This document shows positions 8,104 through 17,233 of a stretch of DNA of 64,000 bases, piece by piece; position 1 is the first letter of the stretch; the number at the start of each line of letters is the position of its first letter. The position numbers and the translations under genes are program-made. The notes under the pieces were generated by a model, which worked only from the letters and a program-made list of their open reading frames with translations, ran no database searches and was not told where the DNA came from. Origin of the DNA: an uncultured Bacilli bacterium (GTDB lineage: Bacteria; Bacillota_I; Bacilli_A; RF39; UBA660); contig CAKPHC010000002.1 in the NCBI GenBank assembly GCA_934155645.1, forward strand, positions 134,688 to 198,687, in the 5' to 3' direction.

Positions 8104-9225
8104 CTAATCTAACTCTTCATAAGAAGAAATAAAGTAATCATCAGTCATACCTGCAATAAAATCAATAACTACCCTTTTTAATGGAGTATTCTTCTTATAT
8201 TCATCACTCATATTATCATAAAATAAAGTATAAATCTTGCTATCTTTTTTAGTATATTCTAAATCAGATAAATATTTACTAAATAATTTATTAAAACACT
8301 TCTTATAATACTCTAATTTTTCTTTAGTATTAGCTTTAGCATAAATATTTTTATAATTAAAATCTTTTAATTCAAATATTGCATCATATACTTCATTACT
8401 TAACTTAATATATGGTTTATTATAACTATTTTTTACTATATCTAGAATAATAGTATTAACAATATCTTTATTATTATCCCCTAAAACTTTAACAACTTCT
8501 TTAGGTATATCATTTCTATTTACTACTCCTACTTGAATAGCATCCTCAATATCTCTTCCTATATAAGCAATTACATCGGATATACGAACAACACAACCTT
8601 CTAAAGTCATTGGCCTAATTTTTTTAGATGTTTCAAGCACTGTATAACAATCACTATATTCCTTTAAAAAATCTTCTTTAGTTTTACTAGTATCTGGTTC
8701 ATATATAGGACTTAATACTTCCCCATTATGACATAAAATACCATCTAATACTTGAATAGTTAAATTCTCACCATTACCATTATTATCTACATTCATATAA
8801 GTTCTTACACTTTGAACATTATGCATAAAATATTCATTTAATTCACGCATAGATATTTCATTAAGAATAAATTCACCTACATGTCCTAAAGGAACATGTC
8901 CTATATCATGACCTAGTGCTATAGCTTCAATTAAATCTTCGTTAAGACCTAAACATCTACCAATAGTTCTAGCAATCTTACTAACTAATTGCACATGGAC
9001 AATGCGATGTGAAATATGGTCATTATCTTGAAATGAAAACACTTGGGTTTTATCTAAATATCTTGTATAAGAAATATTATGAATTATTCTATCAACATCT
9101 CTAAAAAATGGAGGCCTTATGTCATTAGCCTCTTCTTTTAATCTAATTGCTTTACTACTACTAGTAGCATAACTAGATAAATTATCTTCTCTTTTTAATA
9201 ATTGGGCTTTAATCTCCTCTAACAC
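8104..9225 (-). CDS. dGTPase-like HD-domain triphosphohydrolase
   Basis: A 373-residue cytosolic protein of the deoxyguanosinetriphosphate triphosphohydrolase family, predicted to release triphosphate from dNTPs. The N-terminus has DIRPPFFRDVDRIIHNISYTRYLDKTQVF. The metal-binding HD motif is in ALGHDIGHVPLGHVGE near residue 110, with preceding H in NDHISHRIVH and a later D in RISDVIAYIGRDIEDA. It starts at a GTG and overlaps the U32 gene upstream by 17 bases, so the two are cotranscribed. Substrate preference cannot be read from sequence. Confidence 0.88.
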   Translation of the reverse strand: MLEEIKAQLLKREDNLSSYATSSSKAIRLKEEANDIRPPFFRDVDRIIHNISYTRYLDKTQVFSFQDNDHISHRIVHVQLVSKIARTIGRCLGLNEDLIEAIALGHDIGHVPLGHVGEFILNEISMRELNEYFMHNVQSVRTYMNVDNNGNGENLTIQVLDGILCHNGEVLSPIYEPDTSKTKEDFLKEYSDCYTVLETSKKIRPMTLEGCVVRISDVIAYIGRDIEDAIQVGVVNRNDIPKEVVKVLGDNNKDIVNTIILDIVKNSYNKPYIKLSNEVYDAIFELKDFNYKNIYAKANTKEKLEYYKKCFNKLFSKYLSDLEYTKKDSKIYTLFYDNMSDEYKKNTPLKRVVIDFIAGMTDDYFISSYEELD

Positions 9226-10435
9226 TAGATACTACCTTCTTTCTTAGCATTGAGTATTCACATATATCTCCATCTAATTTAAATTTAATAATCTCTTCCG
9301 GATGTCTTGCAACATTTATTTTATTCATATCATCATCATACATTTCGGTAATAACAAAAGAATATATATCGCCCTTAGGTGTAAACAATTCAACTTCATC
9401 ACCAACTTCAAAATAATTACGTTCAGTTAAAGTTACAATCTTAGTATTTTTATCATAATTAGTAACTATTCCTAGGAAATCTTGATTAGATATTTCTTGC
9501 CTACCAGTATAATATTGATCAGTTGCATCTGCTTCGTGATATAAATAATGCGCTGAAGTAGGTCTATTAGCAACTCTTGATAAAATTAATTCTTGATATT
9601 CTAACTCTTCTTCTGTTAAAGTGCCAGCATAATAACTATCTATTACTTTTCTATAACATCCAATAACGGTTGCTAAATAATATAAGGAACGCATTCTTCC
9701 TTCAACTTTTAAAGAAGTAACGCCTATATCAATTAATTGTCCAATGTATCTTACAGCATTTAAATCTTTAGTAGCCATTGTAAATTTAACATCTTCGCCT
9801 TCCATATCAAAAGCAAAACGACATACTTGGCTACATCCACCTCTATTAGAATCTCTATTAGTCAAATAATTAGATAATGTACATCTACCACTATAGAAAG
9901 TACACATAGCTCCATGAATAAATACCTCTACATCCATTTCGGTTGCATCAATAATCTCTTTTATTTCCTTTATTGATAATTCACGTGCTAGTACTACTCT
10001 ATCAATTCCTCTACTCTTAAAATAATTTACAGCTTCAATATTAGTAGTAGAATTTTGAGTACTTAAATGTACTTCAACATTTGGAAAATTAGTTTTAATA
10101 TAACTAATAATAAATGGGTCACTTACTATAAAAGCATCTATTCCCGCATTAGCAACATCTCTTATATAGTCCTCTACTCCATCTAAATCTTCATTATGAA
10201 AGACAATATTAAGAGTTAAATAAACTTTTTTGTTTAAAGCATGAGCGAAAGTACAAGCTTCTTTTATCTCATCAAGTGAAAAATTAGTAGCATTAGCTCT
10301 TAAACTATACTTTTGCCCCCCAATATATACTGCATCGGCACCATATAATAAAGTTACTTTTAATCTTTCAATATCACCTGCTGGTGACAATAATTCAATT
10401 TTTGATTTATTCTTTAGCGTCTTCTTTTCTTTCAT
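9209..10435 (-). CDS. U32 family protein, TrhP2/YrrO-like (tRNA U34 hydroxylation)
   Basis: A 408-residue U32 protein. It has ELLSPAGDIERLKVTLLYGADAVYIGG at the start and the U32 signature EVFIHGAMCTFYSGRC near residue 170. Cysteines in GGCSQVCRF and the segment SLKVEGRMRS are also family features, followed by a C-terminal beta-barrel. In Bacillus the YrrN/YrrO (TrhP1/TrhP2) pair forms 5-hydroxyuridine at tRNA position 34. The adjacent smaller U32 gene makes the same pair here, so this role is favoured over peptidase activity. The gene overlaps its upstream partner by 29 bases and the dGTPase gene downstream by 17. Confidence 0.88.
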   Translation of the reverse strand: MKEKKTLKNKSKIELLSPAGDIERLKVTLLYGADAVYIGGQKYSLRANATNFSLDEIKEACTFAHALNKKVYLTLNIVFHNEDLDGVEDYIRDVANAGIDAFIVSDPFIISYIKTNFPNVEVHLSTQNSTTNIEAVNYFKSRGIDRVVLARELSIKEIKEIIDATEMDVEVFIHGAMCTFYSGRCTLSNYLTNRDSNRGGCSQVCRFAFDMEGEDVKFTMATKDLNAVRYIGQLIDIGVTSLKVEGRMRSLYYLATVIGCYRKVIDSYYAGTLTEEELEYQELILSRVANRPTSAHYLYHEADATDQYYTGRQEISNQDFLGIVTNYDKNTKIVTLTERNYFEVGDEVELFTPKGDIYSFVITEMYDDDMNKINVARHPEEIIKFKLDGDICEYSMLRKKVVSSVRGD

Positions 10436-11291
10436 CTTTCTTCACCATGAATACTGTTTTCCTATCAAAGAATAAAGTATTACAACCTAATAATTTATTT
10501 ATTTCTTCTAAGGCTTCTTCATTTTGATTATTAGCAACTTCTTTTACTAATGGATATAGTTTTAAAACAAGCTCATCATCCATATTCATACCATTAATAA
10601 TAGCGCCATAAATACCTGATGATTCAAGTTCATTTAAATAGCAAACACCATTTACTACATCACTTTCTAATATACAAGTTCCGTTTCTACCTTCTTTTAC
10701 AATAAACTTTCTATCCTTATCACCAATAATTTTGTCAGCACCATCAAATGGTTTACCAATATTAGTATAATAAGCAGTTAATAAACGTCTTCTAGTATAA
10801 GCCATAATAGGTTCACTAACAACAGTAACAAACATTTTCATTTTAGTTCTACCAGCTGTTGCCATTGCTTCATTTTTAGTAACTTCTCCTGCTAAAATTC
10901 CGTATTTAACGCCTTCCTCATAATAATAATTACAAGTATTATAATTAGTTACCATATGTGTTTGATTCCATATTAAATCATATTTAAACTTATGACGTTT
11001 ATAAATCATTAATATACCAACATCATAATACAATAATCCTTTAATATCTAACTTATCTAATTTCATCATTAATTCTTCTACATCATCCAACTCTTCATTA
11101 AATAAAGTACTGTTAAGAGCAATATAAACATCTATTTCAGGATGATTAATGCAAAAATAACATATATCCTTAAAAAAGACTTCTGTATAATTAGGCGAAT
11201 AATTCCTAATACCTAAAATAATGGATTCAACTCCTGCCTTTGCATACTTTTCTAAATCATTACTACTACCGGGAACAACTATAACTTTCAT
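10407..11291 (-). CDS. U32 family protein, TrhP1/YrrN-like
   Basis: A 294-residue short U32 homologue. It opens MKVIVVPGSSNDLEKYAKAG and keeps the TIM-barrel-like pattern (VDVYIALNSTLFNEELDD; YDLIWNQTHMVTN) but lacks the canonical cysteine signature and C-terminal barrel of its larger neighbour. This matches the smaller subunit of the YrrN/YrrO pair in tRNA wobble-uridine hydroxylation. An in-frame extension of 12 codons exists upstream, but AAGAGGTGG lies directly before the ATG at 11291, so that start is chosen. First gene of the U32-U32-dGTPase operon. Confidence 0.8.
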   Translation of the reverse strand: MKVIVVPGSSNDLEKYAKAGVESIILGIRNYSPNYTEVFFKDICYFCINHPEIDVYIALNSTLFNEELDDVEELMMKLDKLDIKGLLYYDVGILMIYKRHKFKYDLIWNQTHMVTNYNTCNYYYEEGVKYGILAGEVTKNEAMATAGRTKMKMFVTVVSEPIMAYTRRRLLTAYYTNIGKPFDGADKIIGDKDRKFIVKEGRNGTCILESDVVNGVCYLNELESSGIYGAIINGMNMDDELVLKLYPLVKEVANNQNEEALEEINKLLGCNTLFFDRKTVFMVKKDERKEDAKE

Positions 11292-11391
11292 AATCCACCT
11301 CTTATGGGTATATTGTATCAAAATCAAAGGTAAAAGTAAACTTTTTAGCTTATCAAAAGAAAAAAATGCAAGACTTTTCTTACACTTTCTC

Positions 11392-13533
11392 TTAAAACCT
11401 AATTGCAGCTTCTAACGATACGATATCTTCTTTCTTTAAAACTGTATTTCCAGGAATACTTTGTGACGTAATATAACCATTACCATTAATACTGTAGTTA
11501 ATTCCTAAAAGATTTAATAATACTTTAGCATCACTTACACTGTAACCCACTACATTAGGCATAATCAAATTATTATCATTAGTAACTAAATATATTTTAT
11601 CAAGTTCAGATACTTTAGTACCGACGTTTGGATATTGTTTTATTATTTTATTACCATTACCTATAGTTACATAATTTAATCCTAAATCTCCAAGAGTTTT
11701 AACTACTTCACTTGTATTCTTATTTATAAATGAAGGCATTTCATAATCTTTTAAAGCAGAAGCCTGATTATTCTTACTACCATCAATTTCCAAGTATTTA
11801 CTAACATTAGCAATTAAATCTTTAACCGCATCTCTCATCGCATATACACCACTAGAACCATTATCTTTTGATGAATAATAAATAATTATACGTGGGTCAT
11901 CTCCCGGATAAATACCTGCAAAACTACGGATAACTGAACTACCATAACCATTTTTATCTGCTACTTGAGCAGTACCTGTTTTTGCTATTAAATCATAACC
12001 ATCCATATTATAAATATGTCCAGTACCTGATGGGTCTTGTATAACTAAACGCATCAACTCTTTCATCTTATTAACAGTATCTTTACTAGCAACTTTATCT
12101 AATTCCTTCTTTTCACCTTGATATACAACCTCATAAGTATCAGAATCAACTATTTTATCTACAATATATGGTTGCATTAATACTCCATTATTTGTTAATG
12201 AAGTAAGTGCTTTAATATTTTGAATAGGTGTTGTAGTAATACCTTGCCCAAATCCAGCATTAAGTATTTCTGTTTCATATTTAAAAGCAACTTTACCCGT
12301 TTTTTCATTAGGTAATTCTATGCCTGTTTTAGAACCAAATCCTAGTTTATTATAATAAGTCTTTAATACAGCGCCACTTATATATCGATTAATAAGATTA
12401 ATAACACCTACGTTACTAGATAAAACAAATCCATGATTAAATGTTATATCTCCCCAACCGTTACGATTCCAGTCACCAATTTCTGTTCCATCTTTAGTAA
12501 CATATACTCCAGACCTATAAGTAGCATTACCATCATAATTACCATTTTCCATAGTTGCCATGTAAGAAAATATCTTCATAGTAGAACCAGGCTCATAAGG
12601 ATAACTTGTATTATAGTTAAAATAATTAGTAATGTTTCTTACATTAGGATCAAATGATGGTGTTGATGCTGAAGCTAGAATTGCTCCTGTTTTAGCATCT
12701 GCAACAAGGATAGTAGACCACTCAAAGTTATACCATCCAGCTTTATCTAATGCTCGTTCTACAAATAATTGAATATTAGAATCAATTGTTAAATAAACAT
12801 CTTTACCATCTTTAGCAGGAACAGTTACCTCTTTAGTACCAGCAATTTTATATCCTGCCCTATCTTTTTGATAAAAAGTATATCCATCTTCTCCCTGTAA
12901 TTCACTATCAAATTGCTTTTCAATACCCATTTCTCCAATAATTGCTTCCATACTGCTACCATCATCTTTTTCTGTTATTTCTGTTTTAGCATACCCTAAA
13001 GTATAAGAAGCAAAATCACCATATGGATAATATCTTTTCTGAGTTTCTATAAAATCTATACCAGGAAGTCCTAATGCTAAAATCGCATCCTTAGTAAGTT
13101 CTGTTAAACCTCTTCCTTTACTACCAAACTCTGTTTGATAAACATTTTCTTTTGATAAATACTTTAATATTTGTTCTTTACTTAAGTCAAGAACAGTCGA
13201 CAACATTTCCGCTGTATACTCTTTATCAACTACATGTTGAGGATTTTTAATATTAGTTGTTCTAGCTGATGATAAATATGCGATTAAAGTATAAGACGAA
13301 ACATTTTGAGCTAGAACAGCACCATTTTTATCATAAATAGTACCTCTTTTAGCTTTTAATACTTCATTTTTTGTTGTTCTACTACTTGCAAATTCTTGAA
13401 GATTAATCCCATCTACTTTTTCTGATAATGCTAACTGAAAAGTTCTAGCTATTATCAAAACAAAAAAAACTAGAGCAATAACTACTAAGAATAAACTTAT
13501 TCTAACGTTACTATTTTCTAGCTTTTTATTCAT
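11392..13533 (-). CDS. Class B penicillin-binding protein with PASTA domains (FtsI/SpoVD type)
   Basis: A 713-residue septal transpeptidase anchored by one helix (residues 13-31). The dimerisation domain covers about 60-230. The transpeptidase domain contains SxxK at 317-320 (STMK), SxN at 372-374 and KTG at 518-520. Two PASTA repeats follow from about 610 (MPSFINKNTSEVVKTLGDLG and MPNVVGYSVSDAKVLLNLLG). A GTG codon 9 bases upstream is in frame, but AGGTGA is correctly spaced from the ATG at 13533. It follows mraZ, rsmH and ftsL in the standard dcw order. The PASTA tail fits FtsI or SpoVD of Firmicutes; position in dcw favours a vegetative division role. Confidence 0.93.
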   Translation of the reverse strand: MNKKLENSNVRISLFLVVIALVFFVLIIARTFQLALSEKVDGINLQEFASSRTTKNEVLKAKRGTIYDKNGAVLAQNVSSYTLIAYLSSARTTNIKNPQHVVDKEYTAEMLSTVLDLSKEQILKYLSKENVYQTEFGSKGRGLTELTKDAILALGLPGIDFIETQKRYYPYGDFASYTLGYAKTEITEKDDGSSMEAIIGEMGIEKQFDSELQGEDGYTFYQKDRAGYKIAGTKEVTVPAKDGKDVYLTIDSNIQLFVERALDKAGWYNFEWSTILVADAKTGAILASASTPSFDPNVRNITNYFNYNTSYPYEPGSTMKIFSYMATMENGNYDGNATYRSGVYVTKDGTEIGDWNRNGWGDITFNHGFVLSSNVGVINLINRYISGAVLKTYYNKLGFGSKTGIELPNEKTGKVAFKYETEILNAGFGQGITTTPIQNIKALTSLTNNGVLMQPYIVDKIVDSDTYEVVYQGEKKELDKVASKDTVNKMKELMRLVIQDPSGTGHIYNMDGYDLIAKTGTAQVADKNGYGSSVIRSFAGIYPGDDPRIIIYYSSKDNGSSGVYAMRDAVKDLIANVSKYLEIDGSKNNQASALKDYEMPSFINKNTSEVVKTLGDLGLNYVTIGNGNKIIKQYPNVGTKVSELDKIYLVTNDNNLIMPNVVGYSVSDAKVLLNLLGINYSINGNGYITSQSIPGNTVLKKEDIVSLEAAIRF

Positions 13534-13545
13534 TACTATCACCTA

Positions 13546-13857
13546 TCATTCATCACTTGAAATAATTGATTTAATGTTATTATTATTGTAACTCAATCCC
13601 TGTTGTTCAGCAACAGTTTTAATATTATCAAGAGAAGCTAGTTCATTAACTTTCATCGCAAGCGATTCATTTTTCTTCTCTTGAGTTGATATTTGTTTCT
13701 TTACTTTTTCAACATCAAAATTTATTTTAGATAAAGTTGCTTGAGAAAAAACGATTGCAAAAGGTGAAATTACTAATAATGCAATAGTAAAAGTATATAA
13801 AAGTCTTTCGAACTTTCCCATCCTTACTATTTTCTTCATACGTTTTTTCTTTTTCAT
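13546..13857 (-). CDS. ftsL: Cell division protein FtsL
   Basis: A 103-residue bitopic protein: a very basic cytosolic tail (MKKKKRMKKIVRMGK), one transmembrane helix at about 20-40, and an extracellular coiled coil rich in Lys, Glu and Leu. The sequence is variable in this family, so the call rests on size, topology and its position between rsmH and the class B PBP. Its TGA stop lies 12 bases before the next ATG. Confidence 0.85.
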   Translation of the reverse strand: MKKKKRMKKIVRMGKFERLLYTFTIALLVISPFAIVFSQATLSKINFDVEKVKKQISTQEKKNESLAMKVNELASLDNIKTVAEQQGLSYNNNNIKSIISSDE

Positions 13858-13867
13858 GTTATCAACC

Positions 13868-14791
13868 CTATCTTATTCTTTCTATTATTCTTAACTTAGC
13901 ACTTCTTGACCTATTATTATTATCAAGTTCCGTATCACTAGGAATTATTGCTTTGTTATTTACTAATTTAAAATTACTTAAATATTCTTCTGGAATATTT
14001 GGTAGTCCTTTTACTCTTTCGTCTATATGTGTAACTTCTTTAAATATATTTTTTACTATCCTATCTTCTAATGAATGGAAAGTAATTATTGCAAGACGTC
14101 CATTTATATCTAATAAGTCAAGTGAATCACGAATTGCTTTATCTAAAATATCTAATTCATGATTAACTTCTATTCTTATTGCTTGAAAAACTTTTCTAGC
14201 TGGATGCTTGTCCCTTTTAGCTTTCATAGGCATTGCACTTTTAATTATTTCTACTAATTCAAGTGTAGTCTCTATTTTTTTGTTTTCACGATATTTTACT
14301 ATTGCTCTTGCAATACTTGAAGAATATTTTTCTTCTCCGTATTTAAAGAATATATCTCTTAGTTTAGCTTCTTCGTAATTATTTACAACTTCATATGCGG
14401 ATAATTCTTGATTTCTATCCATACGCATATCTAAGTGTGCGTCTTGATGATAACTAAAGCCTCTATCTGCTTCATCTAATTGGACTGATGAAACACCTAA
14501 ATCAAATAAGATTCCATCTACTTTAGTAACATCTCTTTTTAATAATTCTTCTTTAATGTTAACAAAGTTACTATATATAATAGTAAAATTGTCTCCTATC
14601 TTTGATAGCTTTTCTCTACTATATTTAATAGCGTCACTATCTTGGTCAAAGGCGAAAAGACAACCCCTTCTTACTCGCTTTAAAATTTCACTGGAGTGCC
14701 CAGCATATCCTAATGTGCAATCAACGTAGATACCGTCTTCTTTCAAATTAAGGCCTTGAATCGCTTCTTCAAGCAAAACACTAATATGCAT
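13868..14791 (-). CDS. rsmH: 16S rRNA (cytosine-N4) methyltransferase RsmH
   Basis: A 307-residue SAM-dependent enzyme that methylates N4 of C1402 in 16S rRNA. It begins HISVLLEEAIQGL and has motif I DCTLGYAGHSSEIL. FDLGVSSVQLDEADRGFSY is the family hallmark, and the C-terminal half has RKVFQAIRIEVNHEL and ITFHSLEDRIVK. Length is normal. It starts 2 bases after the mraZ stop and is followed after 10 bases by ftsL. Confidence 0.97.
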   Translation of the reverse strand: MHISVLLEEAIQGLNLKEDGIYVDCTLGYAGHSSEILKRVRRGCLFAFDQDSDAIKYSREKLSKIGDNFTIIYSNFVNIKEELLKRDVTKVDGILFDLGVSSVQLDEADRGFSYHQDAHLDMRMDRNQELSAYEVVNNYEEAKLRDIFFKYGEEKYSSSIARAIVKYRENKKIETTLELVEIIKSAMPMKAKRDKHPARKVFQAIRIEVNHELDILDKAIRDSLDLLDINGRLAIITFHSLEDRIVKNIFKEVTHIDERVKGLPNIPEEYLSNFKLVNNKAIIPSDTELDNNNRSRSAKLRIIERIR

Positions 14792-14793
14792 AA

Positions 14794-15237
14794 CTATTCA
14801 CCCGATTCCCAATTTGAATCAAATAGATCTTCAGCAATACTTGACATTTCTTCTTTATTACTCTCATAGAAATCATTCCACTTATCTAAGTCCCAAATCT
14901 CAAGTCGATCCCCTACGCCGACAATTACACATTCTTTTTTTAAGCCGGCGTAAGAGGTCAATGGAGAGGTAATATTGATTCGACCTTGTTTGTCAAATAC
15001 TGTTGCAGTAGCACCTGAAAGGAAGAATCTCGTAAAACTACGAGCGTCCTTCTTTGTAAAAGGTAGTGATTTTAGTCGTTTGGTGATTTTTTCCCATTCA
15101 TTTTTTGGATAGACAAATAGGCATTCTTCAAGACCACGTGTTACAAAAAACTCGTCTCCTAAGTCTTCACGGAACTTAGAAGGTAAAATAATTCGTCCTT
15201 TTTCATCAATGTTATGATGATATTCACCTATCAACAT
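14794..15237 (-). CDS. mraZ: Transcriptional regulator MraZ
   Basis: A 147-residue protein with the two AbrB/SpoVT-like DNA-binding repeats of MraZ, each with a DxxGR element (IDEKGRIILPSKFRE near residue 8; FDKQGRINITSPL near residue 82). It represses its own dcw operon in other bacteria. An in-frame GTG 12 bases upstream exists, but family members begin at MLIGEYHHNID-like sequence, so the ATG at 15237 is chosen. The operator repeats lie immediately upstream and overlap the ribosome binding region. Confidence 0.96.
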   Translation of the reverse strand: MLIGEYHHNIDEKGRIILPSKFREDLGDEFFVTRGLEECLFVYPKNEWEKITKRLKSLPFTKKDARSFTRFFLSGATATVFDKQGRINITSPLTSYAGLKKECVIVGVGDRLEIWDLDKWNDFYESNKEEMSSIAEDLFDSNWESGE

Positions 15238-15245
15238 AAAATCCC

Positions 15246-15310
15246 CCACTTTTCACCACAATCAACCACTGCTACTATTATAGTATAATTAATCTCCCAT
15301 TTTGTAAACA
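15246..15310 (-). promoter_or_regulatory. mraZ promoter and MraZ operator (three GTGG repeats)
   Basis: On the minus strand three GTGG boxes recur at an exact 10-base period (plus-strand CCAC at 15246-15249, 15256-15259, 15266-15269). Direct repeats of this spacing are the known MraZ target upstream of mraZ. Just upstream are -10-like hexamers TATACT (15282-15287) and TATAAT (15277-15282), with a weak -35 (TGTTTA, 15305-15310) 17 bases from TATACT. The boxes lie between promoter and start codon, suiting autorepression. Confidence 0.8.
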
Positions 15311-15334
15311 CTTAAAAATATTTTTTCAACAAAA

Positions 15335-15365
15335 ATAAAAAAAAAGAATGTCAACTTGACATTCT
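15335..15365 (-). terminator. Intrinsic terminator of the kinase-like gene
   Basis: A long stem AGAATGTCAA/TTGACATTCT with a minimal loop, followed by nine T on the minus strand. It overlaps the stop codon of the 599-residue protein. Confidence 0.85.
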
Positions 15366-17163
15366 AGAAACATTTATTTTTAATTTCTTCTATTAAATTT
15401 GTTTTATCTAAGTAAGCATAAAAACCATCTTTTAAATAATGCTTTGCAATAAATAATTTATCCTGTTCTAACATTATTACTCGCTTACTCTTATCTTTAA
15501 TTTTATCTAATTCCTGAATAACACTTAAAGCACTCATTTCTTCTAATTCATCATCGATTACTATATATTCGTACTTTTCACCATTTCTAATTCTTTCAAT
15601 ACAATCTTTACCAAACATTGAAATTGAAACAGTATAACCCATTTTTTCTAAAACAGATTTAATTTTTTTAGTTTCTTGTTCATCGTCATCAACAACTAGA
15701 ACTCTTTTAACGTTTGACCTTGCTCTTAAGTATGCCTCTACTTTGCTATTTAACTTTAATTCACTGTTGTCCACAATGTATTGGTCAATAGTAATAGTAA
15801 CACGTGTCCCTTTATGTTCCTCACTTTTAATGAACATTGTACCACCAATTGACTTTATAATTTTATAAGCTAATGGTAAATCAACATCCAATTTTTCAAT
15901 TTTCAAATAATCCTTATCGGATATTTCCAAGTCTTGATTCAATATTTCATTAATTCTTTTAACGCTTGTATCAGAGGAACTATCTATCATAATAACCAAT
16001 CTACATACATCAAACTTAGTATAAGAATTAACATCTACATGCAGATATCCTTTTTTAATATTCTTACTAGCATTAATTATAACTGACATTAATACTTGTT
16101 TTAATTTAATCGCATCACCATACAACTCTTTAGGCATACTTGATACAGATGTAAAAGTATAATCTATATCTTTAGAAATATATCCTTTAGAACGAACTTT
16201 AACATCTTCTAGTAATGAATAAATATTATAAGTATTTTCTACCTTTTTAATATTGTTATTAGTGGTAGAACTTAGACCTATTACATCATTAATTAAGTAA
16301 TTCATCTTTTGATTATTTTGATTAATATTTCCCATAACTATTGCTATATCTTTTTTAGTCAAATTATTATTTTCAAATATTTTAATTTGCTTATCAATCG
16401 CATTAACAGGTTCTTTTAATCCTTGACTCATTTTAAATAAGAAGATTGATTTCTCTTCAGCCGCACGTTCAATAAGTTTCTTATTTTCAATTAACTCATC
16501 CACCATATTCACATCAGGATTTTCAATAGTAAAGTACATTGAGAAAGCAATAACTACAAAAGCTGGATTTATTAAGAATAATTCTGGTAATAGCTTTTGA
16601 ACAACAAGGACTACAGCAAAGAAGAATATCAATAAATATAAAGGAACATATTTCCTACTCTTTAAATTTTTTCTTCCCAAAATCATTGATATAATCATTA
16701 CAATAATACACATTGTTGCCAAGATATAGATTAACATAACACTAGTACCAACTGGCAATAATAGTCCATTAGTTTCAATTATTTGAAGCGGTAAAGCAAG
16801 AACTATTAGAACAATCAAAGCAAAACCTACTGTAAGCTTTTTAGCAGGTAATGTGTTATCCTTTAACACTCCTCTTAGTTTTCTACCAACAGCAACCGTA
16901 TAAAGCGAAAACAAATAAAGCCACATTAAAAAGCCTAAAAATAAGAATTTAATCGTATATTGGTACACTGGAGAATTAGCAGAAATCCCCGTTTTAACCA
17001 ATATAAAACTAATTATTTCAGTAAAACAACTTATAAAAGTAGTAACAACTATTATAGAATAAATTTTATTTTCTACATAATTAATCCTTTCCTTACTAAA
17101 ATATACAATTAATAGAATAATACTAAATATACATGAAATTATTGTATAAGAAATACTGTTCAT
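15364..17163 (-). CDS. Membrane histidine kinase-like protein with REC domain, phospho-acceptor His replaced
   Basis: A 599-residue hybrid signalling protein. Residues 1-215 form about seven hydrophobic segments. A HisKA-like helix follows, with FKMSQGLKEPVNAI at 243-256. The usual phosphorylated His of MSHELRTP is Gln247 here. The ATPase-like domain keeps an N-box-like LKQVLMSVIINASKNIKKG (355-372) and KGTRV (451-455), but the DxGxG box reads MIDSSSDTS. The C-terminal receiver domain keeps DDD (492-494), Asp537/538 and Lys587. It thus looks like a kinase-dead sensor with a possibly working receiver. A related protein ends at the right window edge. Start: ATG at 17163 with AGAGGTGA upstream. 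Confidence 0.82.
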   Translation of the reverse strand: MNSISYTIISCIFSIILLIVYFSKERINYVENKIYSIIVVTTFISCFTEIISFILVKTGISANSPVYQYTIKFLFLGFLMWLYLFSLYTVAVGRKLRGVLKDNTLPAKKLTVGFALIVLIVLALPLQIIETNGLLLPVGTSVMLIYILATMCIIVMIISMILGRKNLKSRKYVPLYLLIFFFAVVLVVQKLLPELFLINPAFVVIAFSMYFTIENPDVNMVDELIENKKLIERAAEEKSIFLFKMSQGLKEPVNAIDKQIKIFENNNLTKKDIAIVMGNINQNNQKMNYLINDVIGLSSTTNNNIKKVENTYNIYSLLEDVKVRSKGYISKDIDYTFTSVSSMPKELYGDAIKLKQVLMSVIINASKNIKKGYLHVDVNSYTKFDVCRLVIMIDSSSDTSVKRINEILNQDLEISDKDYLKIEKLDVDLPLAYKIIKSIGGTMFIKSEEHKGTRVTITIDQYIVDNSELKLNSKVEAYLRARSNVKRVLVVDDDEQETKKIKSVLEKMGYTVSISMFGKDCIERIRNGEKYEYIVIDDELEEMSALSVIQELDKIKDKSKRVIMLEQDKLFIAKHYLKDGFYAYLDKTNLIEEIKNKCF

Positions 17164-17189
17164 AACGTCACCTCTATTATAATTATAAC

Positions 17190-17224
17190 AAAAAAAGATG
17201 ATTTATCTATACTAAAATCATCTT
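17190..17224 (-). terminator. Intrinsic terminator of the acyl-CoA synthetase-like gene
   Basis: Stem AAGATGATTT/AAATCATCTT, 10-base loop, then seven T on the minus strand. Confidence 0.85.
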
Positions 17225-17233
17225 TTTGACACT

